Shown: positions 17,743-26,493 of the stretch, piece after piece
Numbering within the stretch: position 1 is the first letter of the stretch
Layout of the letters: each line of letters starts with the position of its first letter
Assembly: GCF_022811685.1 (NCBI RefSeq)
Contig: NZ_CP094532.1
Span: forward strand, 1,203,501-1,267,500
Direction: 5' to 3'
Source of the DNA: Chryseobacterium suipulveris
GTDB lineage: Bacteria > Bacteroidota > Bacteroidia > Flavobacteriales > Weeksellaceae
DNA: 64,000 nucleotides
Program-made: the position numbers and the translations under genes
Notes under the pieces: generated by a model
Database searches by the model: none
What the model was told of the DNA's origin: nothing
Seen by the model: only the letters and a program-made list of their open reading frames with translations

Positions 17743-19082
17743 GATATGCAGAATATAAAAAAGTTGACATAGATTGGGTTAACGAAATTCCTAGGCATTG
17801 GGAAACAAAGATGTTTAAAGGAATTAGTTATATGAAAGGTAGAATTGGTTGGCAAGGTCTGAAGTTTTCCGAATTTTCAGACGATGTGAATTTACCTTAT
17901 CTAATTACAGGAATGAATTTTAAAGATGGTAAAATAAGATGGAATGAAGTTTATCATATTTCTGAAGAAAGATATAATGAAGCGCCTGAAATTCAACTTC
18001 AAGAAAATGATATTCTAATGACAAAAGATGGAACAATAGGTAAACTTTTGTTTGTGGAAAATCTACCAGGGAAAGCATCATTAAATAGTCATTTACTTTT
18101 GTTAAGACCATTGATGAAATCTTATTTTCCAAAATTTTTATATTATGAACTTCAAAGTTCTGTTTTTCTTGGTCACATAGAGTATTTTAAATATGGAACT
18201 ACTTTCTATGGGTTATCGCAAGAATCAATGGGAAAGTTCGTAACTGTTCTTCCACCACTTAAAGAACAACAATCCATCGCCCATTATCTTGAACGCAAAA
18301 CCGCAGCCATAGACCGCAAAACTGAAATCCTGCAGCACAAAATCGATACCTACCGCCAACTGCGCAAAGCCATCATCAATAACGCCGTTACCAAAGGTTT
18401 AAATCCAAATGCAGAAATGAAAGATTCTGAAATTGGTTTAAAAGTTCCGGCGCATTGGTTACACAAAAGGTTAAAGGATATTGGCAATTTATACAGCGGT
18501 CTATCAGGCAAAAGTGGTGACGACTTTAATCAGGATGATAATGTTGATAATAAAGGTTTTATACCGTTTACCAATATTGCTAACAATATCTATTTAGATA
18601 AAAATCATTTGGGAACTGTAGTAGTTTATCCGGGCGAGAATCAGAACGAAGTGAAGAAAGGAGATTTATTTTTTCTGATGAGTTCAGAAGGTTACGAAGA
18701 TATTGGTAAAACGGCTGTTTTGGCTAATGATATTCCGGAAACTTACTTAAACAGTTTTTGTAAAGGGTTCAGAATTAATCTTGTTAAATATAATCCTAAC
18801 TTTTTAAATTATCTCTTACTGTCAGATTTTTACCGCAAAAGAATGACTGTGGAGGGAAAAGGTTTTACAAGAATAAATCTAAAAATGGAAAAGGTTTCCA
18901 ATTTTCAAGTTTTTATTCCTAAAGACAAAAAAGAACAGTCCGAAATTGCTGAATACCTCGATAAAAAAACCGCAACCATAGACCGTATTGTTGCCAATCT
19001 GCAGGAGCAAATTGCAACTTTAAAAAACCTGCGCAAAACCCTTATCAATGATGCCGTTACCGGTAAAATAAAAGTGGTGTAG
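17739..19082 (+). CDS. hsdS: Type I restriction-modification, specificity subunit
   Basis: The 447-aa protein has the two-fold HsdS layout: a target recognition domain, a helical spacer (residues ~180-215, EQQSIAHYLERKTAAIDRKT), a second target domain, and a second spacer at the C-terminus (EQSEIAEYLDKKTATIDRIV). The spacers are near-repeats of each other, as expected for a subunit that sets a bipartite recognition sequence. The first target domain is noticeably more AT-rich than the flanking hsdM, consistent with domain shuffling. Confidence 0.93.
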   Translation: MRYAEYKKVDIDWVNEIPRHWETKMFKGISYMKGRIGWQGLKFSEFSDDVNLPYLITGMNFKDGKIRWNEVYHISEERYNEAPEIQLQENDILMTKDGTIGKLLFVENLPGKASLNSHLLLLRPLMKSYFPKFLYYELQSSVFLGHIEYFKYGTTFYGLSQESMGKFVTVLPPLKEQQSIAHYLERKTAAIDRKTEILQHKIDTYRQLRKAIINNAVTKGLNPNAEMKDSEIGLKVPAHWLHKRLKDIGNLYSGLSGKSGDDFNQDDNVDNKGFIPFTNIANNIYLDKNHLGTVVVYPGENQNEVKKGDLFFLMSSEGYEDIGKTAVLANDIPETYLNSFCKGFRINLVKYNPNFLNYLLLSDFYRKRMTVEGKGFTRINLKMEKVSNFQVFIPKDKKEQSEIAEYLDKKTATIDRIVANLQEQIATLKNLRKTLINDAVTGKIKVV

Positions 19083-19260
19083 CATTGTCTTTGCTGTATG
19101 TTTTAAGGCTTTTACTTACGGCATATCGCAGAAAATTAAAGCAATTATTTGTCTTTTTGTTTGGTAATATGATACAATTGTAATATATTTGCTTCACAAT
19201 CAGTGCTTCACATTTTAGGAAGTATTTTAGAACAGAAAGTTTTTTAACTAAAGATAATAC

Positions 19261-19303
19261 ACCCTCCTTGCCTCTTAACAATGCACACTTGGAGGGTCTT
19301 CTC
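19261..19303 (+). terminator. Possible terminator between hsdS and the Abi gene
   Basis: ACCCTCC (19261-19267) pairs with GGAGGGT (19291-19297) and is followed by CTTCTCTTTTT. The loop is long (23 bases), so it may be a weak attenuator. An in-frame ATG at 19281 lies inside the loop, which argues for the later start at 19317 for the next gene. Confidence 0.4.
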
Positions 19304-19316
19304 TTTTTATAGGCCA

Positions 19317-20267
19317 ATGGGTAAAAAAGTATACAGCAAACCGCCGCTGCCTTTTGCAGACCAAGTTCAACTCCTTATGAGTCGTGGGCTCGCGGTTCCC
19401 GACCGGCAAAAAGCAGCCACCGTACTTTCCCAGATAAGTTATTTCAGATTAAGTGCTTATTTCCTGCCTTACCAAAACCAAAAAGACATCTTCAACCTGG
19501 GCACAACCTTCGATTTGGTTCTGAAAACCTATGGTTTCGATAGAGAACTTCGGCTCTTTGTTTTTGATTGTATTGAGCGTATTGAGGTGGCCATCAGAAC
19601 ACAGTTTATTTATCAGTTGGCAACCAAATACAATAATGCGCATTGGCAGGACGACAGAAATATTTTTATTACACCCTTCCGCGACAGATTCGGCAATACT
19701 ATCGACCCGTTTCAGTCTTTTCAGGACATTATACAGAAAGCCAAAACGCACCATAAGCCGGAAGTGTTTATAAAACATTATACCGATAATTATGGTAATC
19801 CGCAAAATCCGCCTTCGTGGATGTGTTTTGAATTGCTTACCATCGGCGAACTCTCCAACCTTTACAAAGGACTTTGGGAAAAAGATGATAAAAGAATAAT
19901 TGCAGACTGCTTTAATCTGCATCACACGGTTTTTCAGTCGTGGCTGCACTCGCTTACCTATGTCCGAAATATCTGTGCACACCACGCCCGTTTATGGAAT
20001 CGTGATCTGGCTATTGAACCTGCCTTACTTTTGAAACCGAGAGGGAATTGGGTGGGCAGCCAATACAGCAATAATAAGAGAACTTTTTATTTTCTTTGTA
20101 TCTTAAAATATTTGATGGATGCTTCCGGGCAGCATAATGATTTTACCGCCCGGTTGAATGATTTGCTTTCCCGGTATAGTATGGTGCCTGTAGAATTCCT
20201 CGGAATTCCGTCAGACGGAAACGGGAATTTGCTGGACTGGAATTCCGAACCATTATTTAAAAACTGA
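19317..20267 (+). CDS. Abi-family (AbiD/AbiF, Abi_2) protein
   Basis: The 316-aa protein matches the Abi_2 family of phage abortive-infection proteins: an N-terminal block (DRQKAATVLSQISYFRLSAYFLPY), then YGFDRELRLFVFDCIERIEVAIRT, and the C-terminal HxxxxWNR block (ICAHHARLWNRDLA), a HEPN-like arrangement suggesting ribonuclease activity. I chose ATG 19317 (MGKKVYSKPPLP) over 19281 because the first twelve codons lie in a hairpin. It is embedded between hsdS and hsdR, with 7 bases before hsdR, so abortive infection may back up restriction. Confidence 0.85.
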   Translation: MGKKVYSKPPLPFADQVQLLMSRGLAVPDRQKAATVLSQISYFRLSAYFLPYQNQKDIFNLGTTFDLVLKTYGFDRELRLFVFDCIERIEVAIRTQFIYQLATKYNNAHWQDDRNIFITPFRDRFGNTIDPFQSFQDIIQKAKTHHKPEVFIKHYTDNYGNPQNPPSWMCFELLTIGELSNLYKGLWEKDDKRIIADCFNLHHTVFQSWLHSLTYVRNICAHHARLWNRDLAIEPALLLKPRGNWVGSQYSNNKRTFYFLCILKYLMDASGQHNDFTARLNDLLSRYSMVPVEFLGIPSDGNGNLLDWNSEPLFKN

Positions 20268-20274
20268 TGAAACT

Positions 20275-23200
20275 ATGAACGAACTCGACCTTCAGGAAAA
20301 ATATTTAATCAACTTCCTCTGCGAAAGAACTGATGGACTGCGCTACCGTGAAGCAAAAGCTAATACGGTTTCTCCATCTTTCTTCATTACCGAAGACCTG
20401 AAATTGTTCATTTCAGAAACATCGCTCAATAAAGTCAATTATAAAAAACTGCTCAAAAAATTCAGTTCCGAAAAAGAACTGATGGATGCTTTTACCGCTT
20501 TTCTGGATGATAAGATAAAATCATCTATGAATATGGCGGTGTTTTTCAATACCTATAAATCGGTAACCTTTGAAGGGATTAAACTGCATCTTTTTTATCC
20601 GAGTGGCAGTGTCCTTAAAGAAGACCAAAGATTTGAAGAAAATATTTTTACCGTCGTTCAGGAACTGCCTTATACCTATCGTCACGACGGCAAACAGAAA
20701 TATGCGTTCCGTCCCGACCTTACTTTTTTCATCAACGGTATTTTCTTCTCTTACAGCGAACTGAAAAGTAATTGGAACAGTCAGACTGCTTCTAAAAATG
20801 GTCGTCATAAAGTGATGAAAGATTATCTCTCGGCTGCCCAGGAATATTTGATTGTTGCTGATAAAAATGACCTTTCGCAATCCATAAGAAAAAATTTCCT
20901 GCATATCTTCGAAAAAGCAGTGCACATTACAGCAACAGATCTTGCAGAAACTTTTGTTATCAGAAACCTGTCATCATTGTTTGACGAAATTAAACAGGCC
21001 GTAAATGATGGCAGTTATGATTTTACCGATTACGAAAAAAAACTGTTGAAAGAATTCAAACCTTATCCTGTAAGAATTCGTGAAGCCAGTAAAATTGAAA
21101 AGTTTGAAGAAGTCTTCCGCACGCTCTATGATAAGAAAATGATAGAAAAAGAAATCCTGTATTATAATTTCATTGAGCGTGAACTCATTAAAAAAGAAGG
21201 CAGCAAAACCAAAGAATACAAGCATAACGACGGTAAACTCATTTCTCCAAGGCCTAAACAGAAATTTGGTACCGATAAGGTTGTTTCAAAGATTGATGAG
21301 TTTTTGGCGCACGAATCAGACCCCGAATATTTCATTAAGAAACTCGAAAAAGAACTCCAGAATAAAGGATTGGGAACAGCGCAGATTCAGGAACTGATAA
21401 ATAAACGCCTGAAATATCAGAACAACAAAAATGTGTATTCACTCTTGTTGCAGTATGCCGCAGGTTTTGGTAAAAGTAACATCATTGGTTGGCTTGCTTT
21501 ACAGTTAAAGGACTTGCGCCGTGGCGAAGAGTTTATTTACGACAAAGTTATGTTGGTGGTAGACCGTCTGCAGTTGCGCGACCAGTTGGATACCAAAATG
21601 CATAATATGAACATTCAGAAATCAATGTTCATTGAAGCGTCAGACCGTAAATCCTTTATAGAAGCATTAAATTCCGAAAAAAGAATTGTGGTGGTAAACC
21701 TTCAGAAGTTTACAGGAATAGACAGTATTTTGGATTCTACGGCCATAGAAAGACTTTCAACATTAAGAATTGCTTTCCTGATTGACGAAATACACCGTAG
21801 CAACAGCGGAACCCAGCACGAAGAAATGATTAGCGTGTTTGATGAATTGCAGAGCACTTTCGATAACAGCAAGGAATATCAGAAAAAACATAAAAAGAAA
21901 AATCTGATTGTAGGTTTTACAGCCACTCCAAGCGACCATACTTTGGCACGGTTCGGAGAATTCAATAAATATGCGGAAGCGGAAAAAATTTGGATTCCTT
22001 TTGACAGTTATACCATGAAGGAAGCTATTGAAGACGGTTACATCCTGAATCCAATTAAAGGCATCGTTCCGGTTTCAGCAAAAATGTATTTTGAAGTGCC
22101 CGAAAACGAATTGGAAGGGTTTGAAGGCGACACAGGTTATGAATATGAAGAAATTCCGGAAGGCACCAACACCGGCTTTGGAATGGATGGTAAAAAATAC
22201 GCTATCCGAAAAAGGAAAATCTACGAGAATCCTGACCGTATTGATGCCATTTCAAAATTCATTGTAGAACGTTTGGTTTCTACAGTATATCATAACATTC
22301 GCGGAACGGCAAAAGCAATGCTGGCAGCCGCAAGTATTCCTGCAGCAATCAGATACAAAAAAGCCATATCAAAATACTATGCAGAGATAGTTGAAAATCC
22401 TAAATATGATAGGTTCTCTGAAGCACCGGTTTACATTATTTATTCCGACAGTCAGGAATATGCAAGTTGCAGTTCTTTAAACGGTGGAATTAATGAAGAA
22501 CGTGTACTGCAGAATTTCAAAACCTCCAAAAACGGAATCATTATCGTGGTTGATAAATTGCAGACCGGTTTTGATGAACAGAAACTGCATACATTATTTC
22601 TGGATAAGGAAATCAGAGGTATAAATGCCATACAGACCATTTCAAGGGTAAACCGAACAACCAAATATAAAAACGACTGTAAGATTATCGATTTTTCTTA
22701 CAAGAATGTGAATGTAAAGAACATCAAGGACGCTTTCGAACATTTCAGCAATGTGGTGGTTTCAGATTTTGACCCGTTGGGAGATGAAGAAAAACTGGAG
22801 ATGCTTTACAAAGATTTGCGTACCGATGAACTTTTTAAAAAATTCTTTCCGATATTTTCAGCATATCACACCGGCGACCACGACATTAAACTGATTATGC
22901 AGATTGAGGAGGGCTTTGATGATTTTATCAGAAGTCAAAAAGTAGACGCAAAAAAAATAAAATCCAAAATCCTTAAATATTTCAAAATCATTAATCTGAT
23001 AGAATTTGTGATTGAATTGGATGCCAAATACTCTGAAAGTTTATTCCTTGAATTTTGGCAGCGGTATAACGTGATTTACAATCAGATTAACCGCACCGAT
23101 GAAATCATTGATGATGTGGAAATCTATTTTGATAACCGTATTGGTATTGTCGCTCCTAAAGAGTATGAGCAGAAGGAAAAAAAGAAAGTGGTTGCGGAAG

Positions 23201-23550
23201 ACAGGGATAATTACGGAGAAGGTAACAAATACCGCTTCAATATTCTAAAAGTCATTGAAAAACGAAATCAGGAAGAAGAAGCCATTGCAGAACTCATTGC
23301 AGATTTTGAACAGAAAATCAGTCAGTTTTTTGAATTTATAAAATCTGATGACAATGGCAAGCGTCTTATTGCAAAAATTAATGATACCGGTTCTGCTTTC
23401 TCACAGGATGAGATTACTGCCGATTTCTCCAAATTATACCGCCGCTTCACAATTAAGAATAAGCAGTTGGGAGATTTCTTCCTCCGCGAAATCAAAGACA
23501 TCCTGTACCAGTTATATGATGATTTCGAAAGGGATTTGAAAAAGCAATAA
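20275..23550 (+). CDS. hsdR: Type I restriction-modification, restriction subunit
   Basis: The 1091-aa subunit cuts unmodified DNA after ATP-driven translocation. An N-terminal nuclease region (residues ~130-175, FRPDLTFFINGIFFSYSELK) has the D...ExK pattern. The helicase core follows with Walker A AAGFGKSN at ~394-401 (G-F-G-K-S, lacking the usual second glycine), DEIH at ~503, and motif VI (QTISRVNRT). The C-terminal helical part (~860-1091) contacts the methylase. It completes the hsdM-hsdS-abi-hsdR unit, all on the plus strand. Confidence 0.92.
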   Translation: MNELDLQEKYLINFLCERTDGLRYREAKANTVSPSFFITEDLKLFISETSLNKVNYKKLLKKFSSEKELMDAFTAFLDDKIKSSMNMAVFFNTYKSVTFEGIKLHLFYPSGSVLKEDQRFEENIFTVVQELPYTYRHDGKQKYAFRPDLTFFINGIFFSYSELKSNWNSQTASKNGRHKVMKDYLSAAQEYLIVADKNDLSQSIRKNFLHIFEKAVHITATDLAETFVIRNLSSLFDEIKQAVNDGSYDFTDYEKKLLKEFKPYPVRIREASKIEKFEEVFRTLYDKKMIEKEILYYNFIERELIKKEGSKTKEYKHNDGKLISPRPKQKFGTDKVVSKIDEFLAHESDPEYFIKKLEKELQNKGLGTAQIQELINKRLKYQNNKNVYSLLLQYAAGFGKSNIIGWLALQLKDLRRGEEFIYDKVMLVVDRLQLRDQLDTKMHNMNIQKSMFIEASDRKSFIEALNSEKRIVVVNLQKFTGIDSILDSTAIERLSTLRIAFLIDEIHRSNSGTQHEEMISVFDELQSTFDNSKEYQKKHKKKNLIVGFTATPSDHTLARFGEFNKYAEAEKIWIPFDSYTMKEAIEDGYILNPIKGIVPVSAKMYFEVPENELEGFEGDTGYEYEEIPEGTNTGFGMDGKKYAIRKRKIYENPDRIDAISKFIVERLVSTVYHNIRGTAKAMLAAASIPAAIRYKKAISKYYAEIVENPKYDRFSEAPVYIIYSDSQEYASCSSLNGGINEERVLQNFKTSKNGIIIVVDKLQTGFDEQKLHTLFLDKEIRGINAIQTISRVNRTTKYKNDCKIIDFSYKNVNVKNIKDAFEHFSNVVVSDFDPLGDEEKLEMLYKDLRTDELFKKFFPIFSAYHTGDHDIKLIMQIEEGFDDFIRSQKVDAKKIKSKILKYFKIINLIEFVIELDAKYSESLFLEFWQRYNVIYNQINRTDEIIDDVEIYFDNRIGIVAPKEYEQKEKKKVVAEDRDNYGEGNKYRFNILKVIEKRNQEEEAIAELIADFEQKISQFFEFIKSDDNGKRLIAKINDTGSAFSQDEITADFSKLYRRFTIKNKQLGDFFLREIKDILYQLYDDFERDLKKQ

Positions 23551-24715
23551 TTTGTATAAACACCGCTCTGCCACAGCAAGTTACATAATCGAAATTATAC
23601 GCGCAGCAGCCGCAAACGGGGACTTCCTCCATAATGTCGGTGTGCCAAACCGCTGAAAAGCCAACCGCTATACACCGCCAAAATTCCGTCAGAAAGCCAA
23701 CGGCGCCTATAATTTGAGATTATGTAAAATGCTTTCCTTGCAACGGGCGAAGCCCTTTTGCGCCAACGCCTTCCAGCCGCCAGTGCAGTTATAATTTACG
23801 CGGTCAGTCCTCCAATTGAAAACCTACAAATCCCCTCCACCCCAAAATAGGATGCAGAAAAATGGTGCAGAGAGTTTCGGGATTTGCCAGTGGCTCCAGT
23901 ATATTGCCATTGCATAAAGGAGAGTTTATTTTTCATAGGTTTTTATGCAATGGCAAAACACTTCCACCACCGCGTACAGCAATATTCCAGGCAGAAGAAA
24001 ATTGCTTTCTCCTTTCCAGGATTCTCAGCACACACCACAAAAACTTTAGTTTCATAGGCTAAGAGTTGTAGTGTGTTTGTGGCGCGTGCTGGAAATTCCC
24101 AAGCAAAGCATTTTCTTTCCGCCCTCCATACCGCTGTCTTTCCAACCACTTTCTCATTCAGGTATTCTTATAAAGATTTTCGTTGGTTGAGCGGAGCCGA
24201 AACCACCATTTTTCTGCGAGTCTGTTTCCCCGGACTGCCAACGCTCGTCCAAGTTCCTCCGGTATATAGCCGCCTTTCCCTTCTGGGATTTTTTGAACCC
24301 ATTCATTCCAGGCGTCTATACACCTCCGTCACCGCGCACAGTCATATGCCGTTGCTGCGAGCCCTCGCACCGTCATATCACTGTTTTTTCCATTGCTTCC
24401 CATCGGCTTGAAAGTGAAAGCAAATAGAAAAGCAGTTTTGAATTGAAGATTTTTTTTGGTCTTATTTAGAAGATATCGGATAAGAAAAAATAAAAAAAAA
24501 AGAAAGTAAAGTTCTGTTGTCAGGAAAATGCGCTGACAATATCAAGCCCTACAGGGTTTTTCGGAAAAAGTTTTGTGGCGCTTAAATTTAGCCCCAAAAT
24601 TTTTCCGAAAAAATATTGCATCGCATTTTCCTTCCACACGGGCGGAGCACTTTCTTTTTTTCTTTTTTTTCTTTTGAAAAATTTTCAGCGGAGCAAAATT
24701 TTTTAAACCAAAATT
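23551..24715. other. Structured non-coding region before DUF6943 (copy A)
   Basis: This 1.2-kb stretch is more GC-rich than its surroundings and has no credible gene. It contains a long inverted repeat (23580-23604 against 23703-23728), a 13-bp perfect stem GCCATTGCATAAA/TTTATGCAATGGC (23906-23954), a looser inverted repeat at about 24021-24090 with a TTTCATAGG loop in common with the former, and repeated CCAACGC words. A region with the same type of inverted repeat precedes the second DUF6943 gene. Short frames here are scattered on both strands and not conserved between the copies. Confidence 0.65.
23580..23728. repeat. Long inverted repeat, TTACATAAT...ATTATGTAA type
   Basis: GTTACATAATCGAAATTATA at 23580-23599 pairs with the complement of TATAATTTGAGATTATGTAA (ends 23728), across ~98 bases. 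The same arms, as TTTACATAATG...ATTATAGG and CCTATAAT...CATTATGTAAA, occur at 56051-56150 in the second island. The conservation suggests a cruciform, an RNA structure or a protein site. Confidence 0.65.
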
Positions 24716-25141
24716 ATGCTTACACACAAAGTACGCACTTACTCAGTGCACCGCGAAACGCCGAAAATGGCTCTTTACATCCTGAACCGTGGCAGAAATG
24801 CCGGAAAACCCCTGCAGGAACCTTGCCCGAACTGCTTTATCCTGTACTGCAGAACCACGGAAGAAGTGGAAACCTATTATTGGACTTTTTACGCCTTTTG
24901 GAAGCACGGCTTTTTTCATCCGCACCTTTGCGGATCGGTCATCGAAATGCTTCGCCTCTGCGACCTCAAAACGCTGATGCGGAACTTCATCCAGCCTGCC
25001 TTTGAAAAGTCCTGCCAATCGCCCGAAATGATGCTCAAAATCAAGGCAACTTGGGAATTGGAGCAGAAAATCACACAGCAGGCAGCAGCAGTCCAAGAAC
25101 TGCGAAACTCTTTAGTCCGACGTTATTACCTTACCGTTTAA
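24716..25141 (+). CDS. DUF6943-type protein (copy A)
   Basis: The 141-aa protein aligns over its whole length with the product of 56890-57312, including GKPLxxPCPNCFxxxCRxxEE near residues 30-50, HxFLxGSVI-like residues near 80-90, and a C-terminal coiled helix. The family (DUF6943, assigned from memory) has no known function. The two conserved cysteines of PCPNC are not followed by a second pair, so metal binding is uncertain. The ATG at 24716 matches the start of the homologue. It points towards the minus-strand module genes and ends in its own terminator. Confidence 0.72.
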   Translation: MLTHKVRTYSVHRETPKMALYILNRGRNAGKPLQEPCPNCFILYCRTTEEVETYYWTFYAFWKHGFFHPHLCGSVIEMLRLCDLKTLMRNFIQPAFEKSCQSPEMMLKIKATWELEQKITQQAAAVQELRNSLVRRYYLTV

Positions 25142-25143
25142 TT

Positions 25144-25172
25144 TTAGAAAACTTCCTTCGGGAAGTTTTTTT
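25144..25172 (+). terminator. Terminator of DUF6943 copy A
   Basis: AAAACTTCC-TTC-GGGAAGTTTTTTTT is a short GC-capped hairpin with a run of eight T immediately after the stop codon. Confidence 0.8.
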
Positions 25173-25351
25173 TGATCCAAAATTTTCGAAATCCAACACC
25201 AAAAAACACCGCTGACCAGCCGCCGGATGCCAACCCCAAAAAAACTGCACTATAATTCGACTTCATTTCACCATCGTAAGCAGGATAAGGCATACATATT
25301 TCGCCCTTTTAAACGAACGGGTGCAATCCGATGAAATAAGCGGAAGCAAAC

Positions 25352-25380
25352 GAAAAAAACCGTCCGGATGGACGGTTTGC
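25352..25380 (-). terminator. Terminator of the minus-strand membrane-protein operon (copy A)
   Basis: AAACCGTCC-GGAT-GGACGGTTT lies 26 bases beyond the stop of the gene at 25406. The AAAAAAA to its left supplies the T run on the minus strand. Confidence 0.7.
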
Positions 25381-25405
25381 CTTGATTCTTCCAGGAAGAT
25401 AACTG

Positions 25406-25696
25406 CTATTTAACTTCCTGATTTCCAGAATTTTCGCCGGATTCAGTATCCGATTTTCGGGATTTTTCGCCGTACTCTTCCGCGCTGACTGCCGTCTGAC
25501 TGACCGCGCCAATTATAGAACCGCCCAAAAGCAGGTAGCCACCAATGGTAACAATTCCAGCAGGAAGCGCCACCGGAGCAGCGACCAGAACACCGCCAAC
25601 TGCGGAGAGAGCCAGTCCCAGATTTCGCACTATCCTGAACCATTTTGGTGTTGGGGATTCTATTCTGCTGATAAGGTTAAGATTTCTCTGTTTCAT
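25406..25696 (-). CDS. Small two-helix membrane protein (copy A)
   Basis: The 96-aa product has two adjacent hydrophobic segments (residues ~27-48, LGLALSAVGGVLVAAPVALP, and ~50-68, IVTIGGYLLLGGSIIGAVSQ) after an amphipathic N-terminus (PTPKWFRIVRNLG), then a charged tail. The homologue at 57736-57999 keeps the PTPKWFKIIRNIG and GGYLILGGT motifs. Its size and layout resemble phage holins, but the family is not recognised. It overlaps the upstream gene by 20 bases, so the two are likely co-translated. Confidence 0.65.
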   Translation of the reverse strand: MKQRNLNLISRIESPTPKWFRIVRNLGLALSAVGGVLVAAPVALPAGIVTIGGYLLLGGSIIGAVSQTAVSAEEYGEKSRKSDTESGENSGNQEVK

Positions 25697-25949
25697 GATC
25701 TTGATTTTTAAATTGGTTTAACTCTAGTTTTGATACCCTTTGTTCCAGAAAATCGACTTTCTGATTCAGAAGGTCGTAACTGTTTTTGAATTCTGTCTTG
25801 ATGAGCAAAGCCATCGTCTTGACTTCGGTAATGTCCTTTTCCATACTCTTAAAATCGCTGTGCAACTGCCGTATGAAATAGGCAACAATCGCCAAAAGCA
25901 CGGAACTGACAGAGCCAAACAAAACATTTAATGTGATTTCGGTTTGCAT
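25677..25949 (-). CDS. Membrane-anchored coiled-coil protein (copy A)
   Basis: The 90-aa protein has one N-terminal membrane helix (NVLFGSVSSVLLAIVAYFIR) followed by a coiled coil (residues ~30-78, MEKDITEVKTMALLIKTEF, VDFLEQRVSKLE). The equivalent at 58018-58251 is nearly identical in the helix and coil. The layout recalls haemolysin XhlA-like or spanin/holin accessory proteins of phages; that is a comparison, not an assignment. It lies between the DUF5675 gene and the two-helix protein in both islands. Confidence 0.65.
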   Translation of the reverse strand: MQTEITLNVLFGSVSSVLLAIVAYFIRQLHSDFKSMEKDITEVKTMALLIKTEFKNSYDLLNQKVDFLEQRVSKLELNQFKNQDHETEKS

Positions 25950-25961
25950 AATGGATGATTT

Positions 25962-26414
25962 TTAAAACTGAAAATTATTTTCAATACTGATTCCGGAATT
26001 TCCTGAACCCAACACTTTCAAAAGTTTTGGATAGATGATTTTGTAGGCATCTGTTGACTGAAGCACCTGAAAATCGCCATCCTTTTTTATCCAGGAAAGA
26101 CCGCAAAGCGGACAGCCTGCCGTTTCTCCAATTGTGTTTCCAATATGGATGTAAACCGAATGAAAAGTAGGAAGTCTTTCAATCTCAATCATTCCCTTGT
26201 GAATGGCAGGAAATTTCTGCTCATACTTCTCATTCATTCCGCCCCAGGTGTTCAACTTCAATTCAAATGTTCCTGTTGGAATAGCTGTCTGTTTTAAAAT
26301 TTTTACGGATCTGATTTTGTCCTCCAACAGGAAGCACTGAAAAATGCCGTCAATATACAGATGCGAGAGCGTGCTTTGTTTGCCTTCGGCAACCCTTACG
26401 ATTCTTGTTCTCAT
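25962..26414 (-). CDS. DUF5675-family protein (copy A)
   Basis: The 150-aa protein shows the DUF5675 pattern: E...FLLEDKIR, AIPTGTFELKLNTWGGMN, and YIHIGNTIGETAGCPLCG, where the H-x-GN...GC spacing recalls the His/Cys site of L,D-transpeptidase-like folds. No biochemical function is established. The copy at 58264-58716 has the same length and motifs. It follows the 267-aa gene beyond a strong terminator and precedes two small membrane proteins, an order reminiscent of a lysis cassette (inference). Confidence 0.78.
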   Translation of the reverse strand: MRTRIVRVAEGKQSTLSHLYIDGIFQCFLLEDKIRSVKILKQTAIPTGTFELKLNTWGGMNEKYEQKFPAIHKGMIEIERLPTFHSVYIHIGNTIGETAGCPLCGLSWIKKDGDFQVLQSTDAYKIIYPKLLKVLGSGNSGISIENNFQF

Positions 26415-26450
26415 TGTTGATGATTTTTAAAATGAAATTGAAACTTTACA

Positions 26451-26477
26451 AAAAAAGCCTTCCCGAATTGGGAAGGC
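26451..26477 (-). terminator. Strong terminator between the 267-aa and DUF5675 genes
   Basis: GCCTTCCC-GAATT-GGGAAGGC is followed on the minus strand by seven T, just after the stop of the 267-aa gene. The second module has an equivalent at 58741-58771, so a separate transcript for the 267-aa gene is conserved. Confidence 0.85.
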
Positions 26478-26493
26478 CTTAGAAGATTTTATC

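Noticed and set aside
19281..19316. Upstream start of the Abi-family gene
   Set aside because: The added codons lie in the loop and arm of a hairpin, and the protein homology begins at MGKKVYSKPP (19317).
23862..24411. Frames of 66-112 codons in the structured region of copy A
   Set aside because: They overlap one another and the inverted repeats, have unlikely composition, and have no counterpart in copy B.
23551..24715. Insertion sequence or transposase remnant
   Set aside because: No transposase-like frame or target duplication could be seen beside the inverted repeats.
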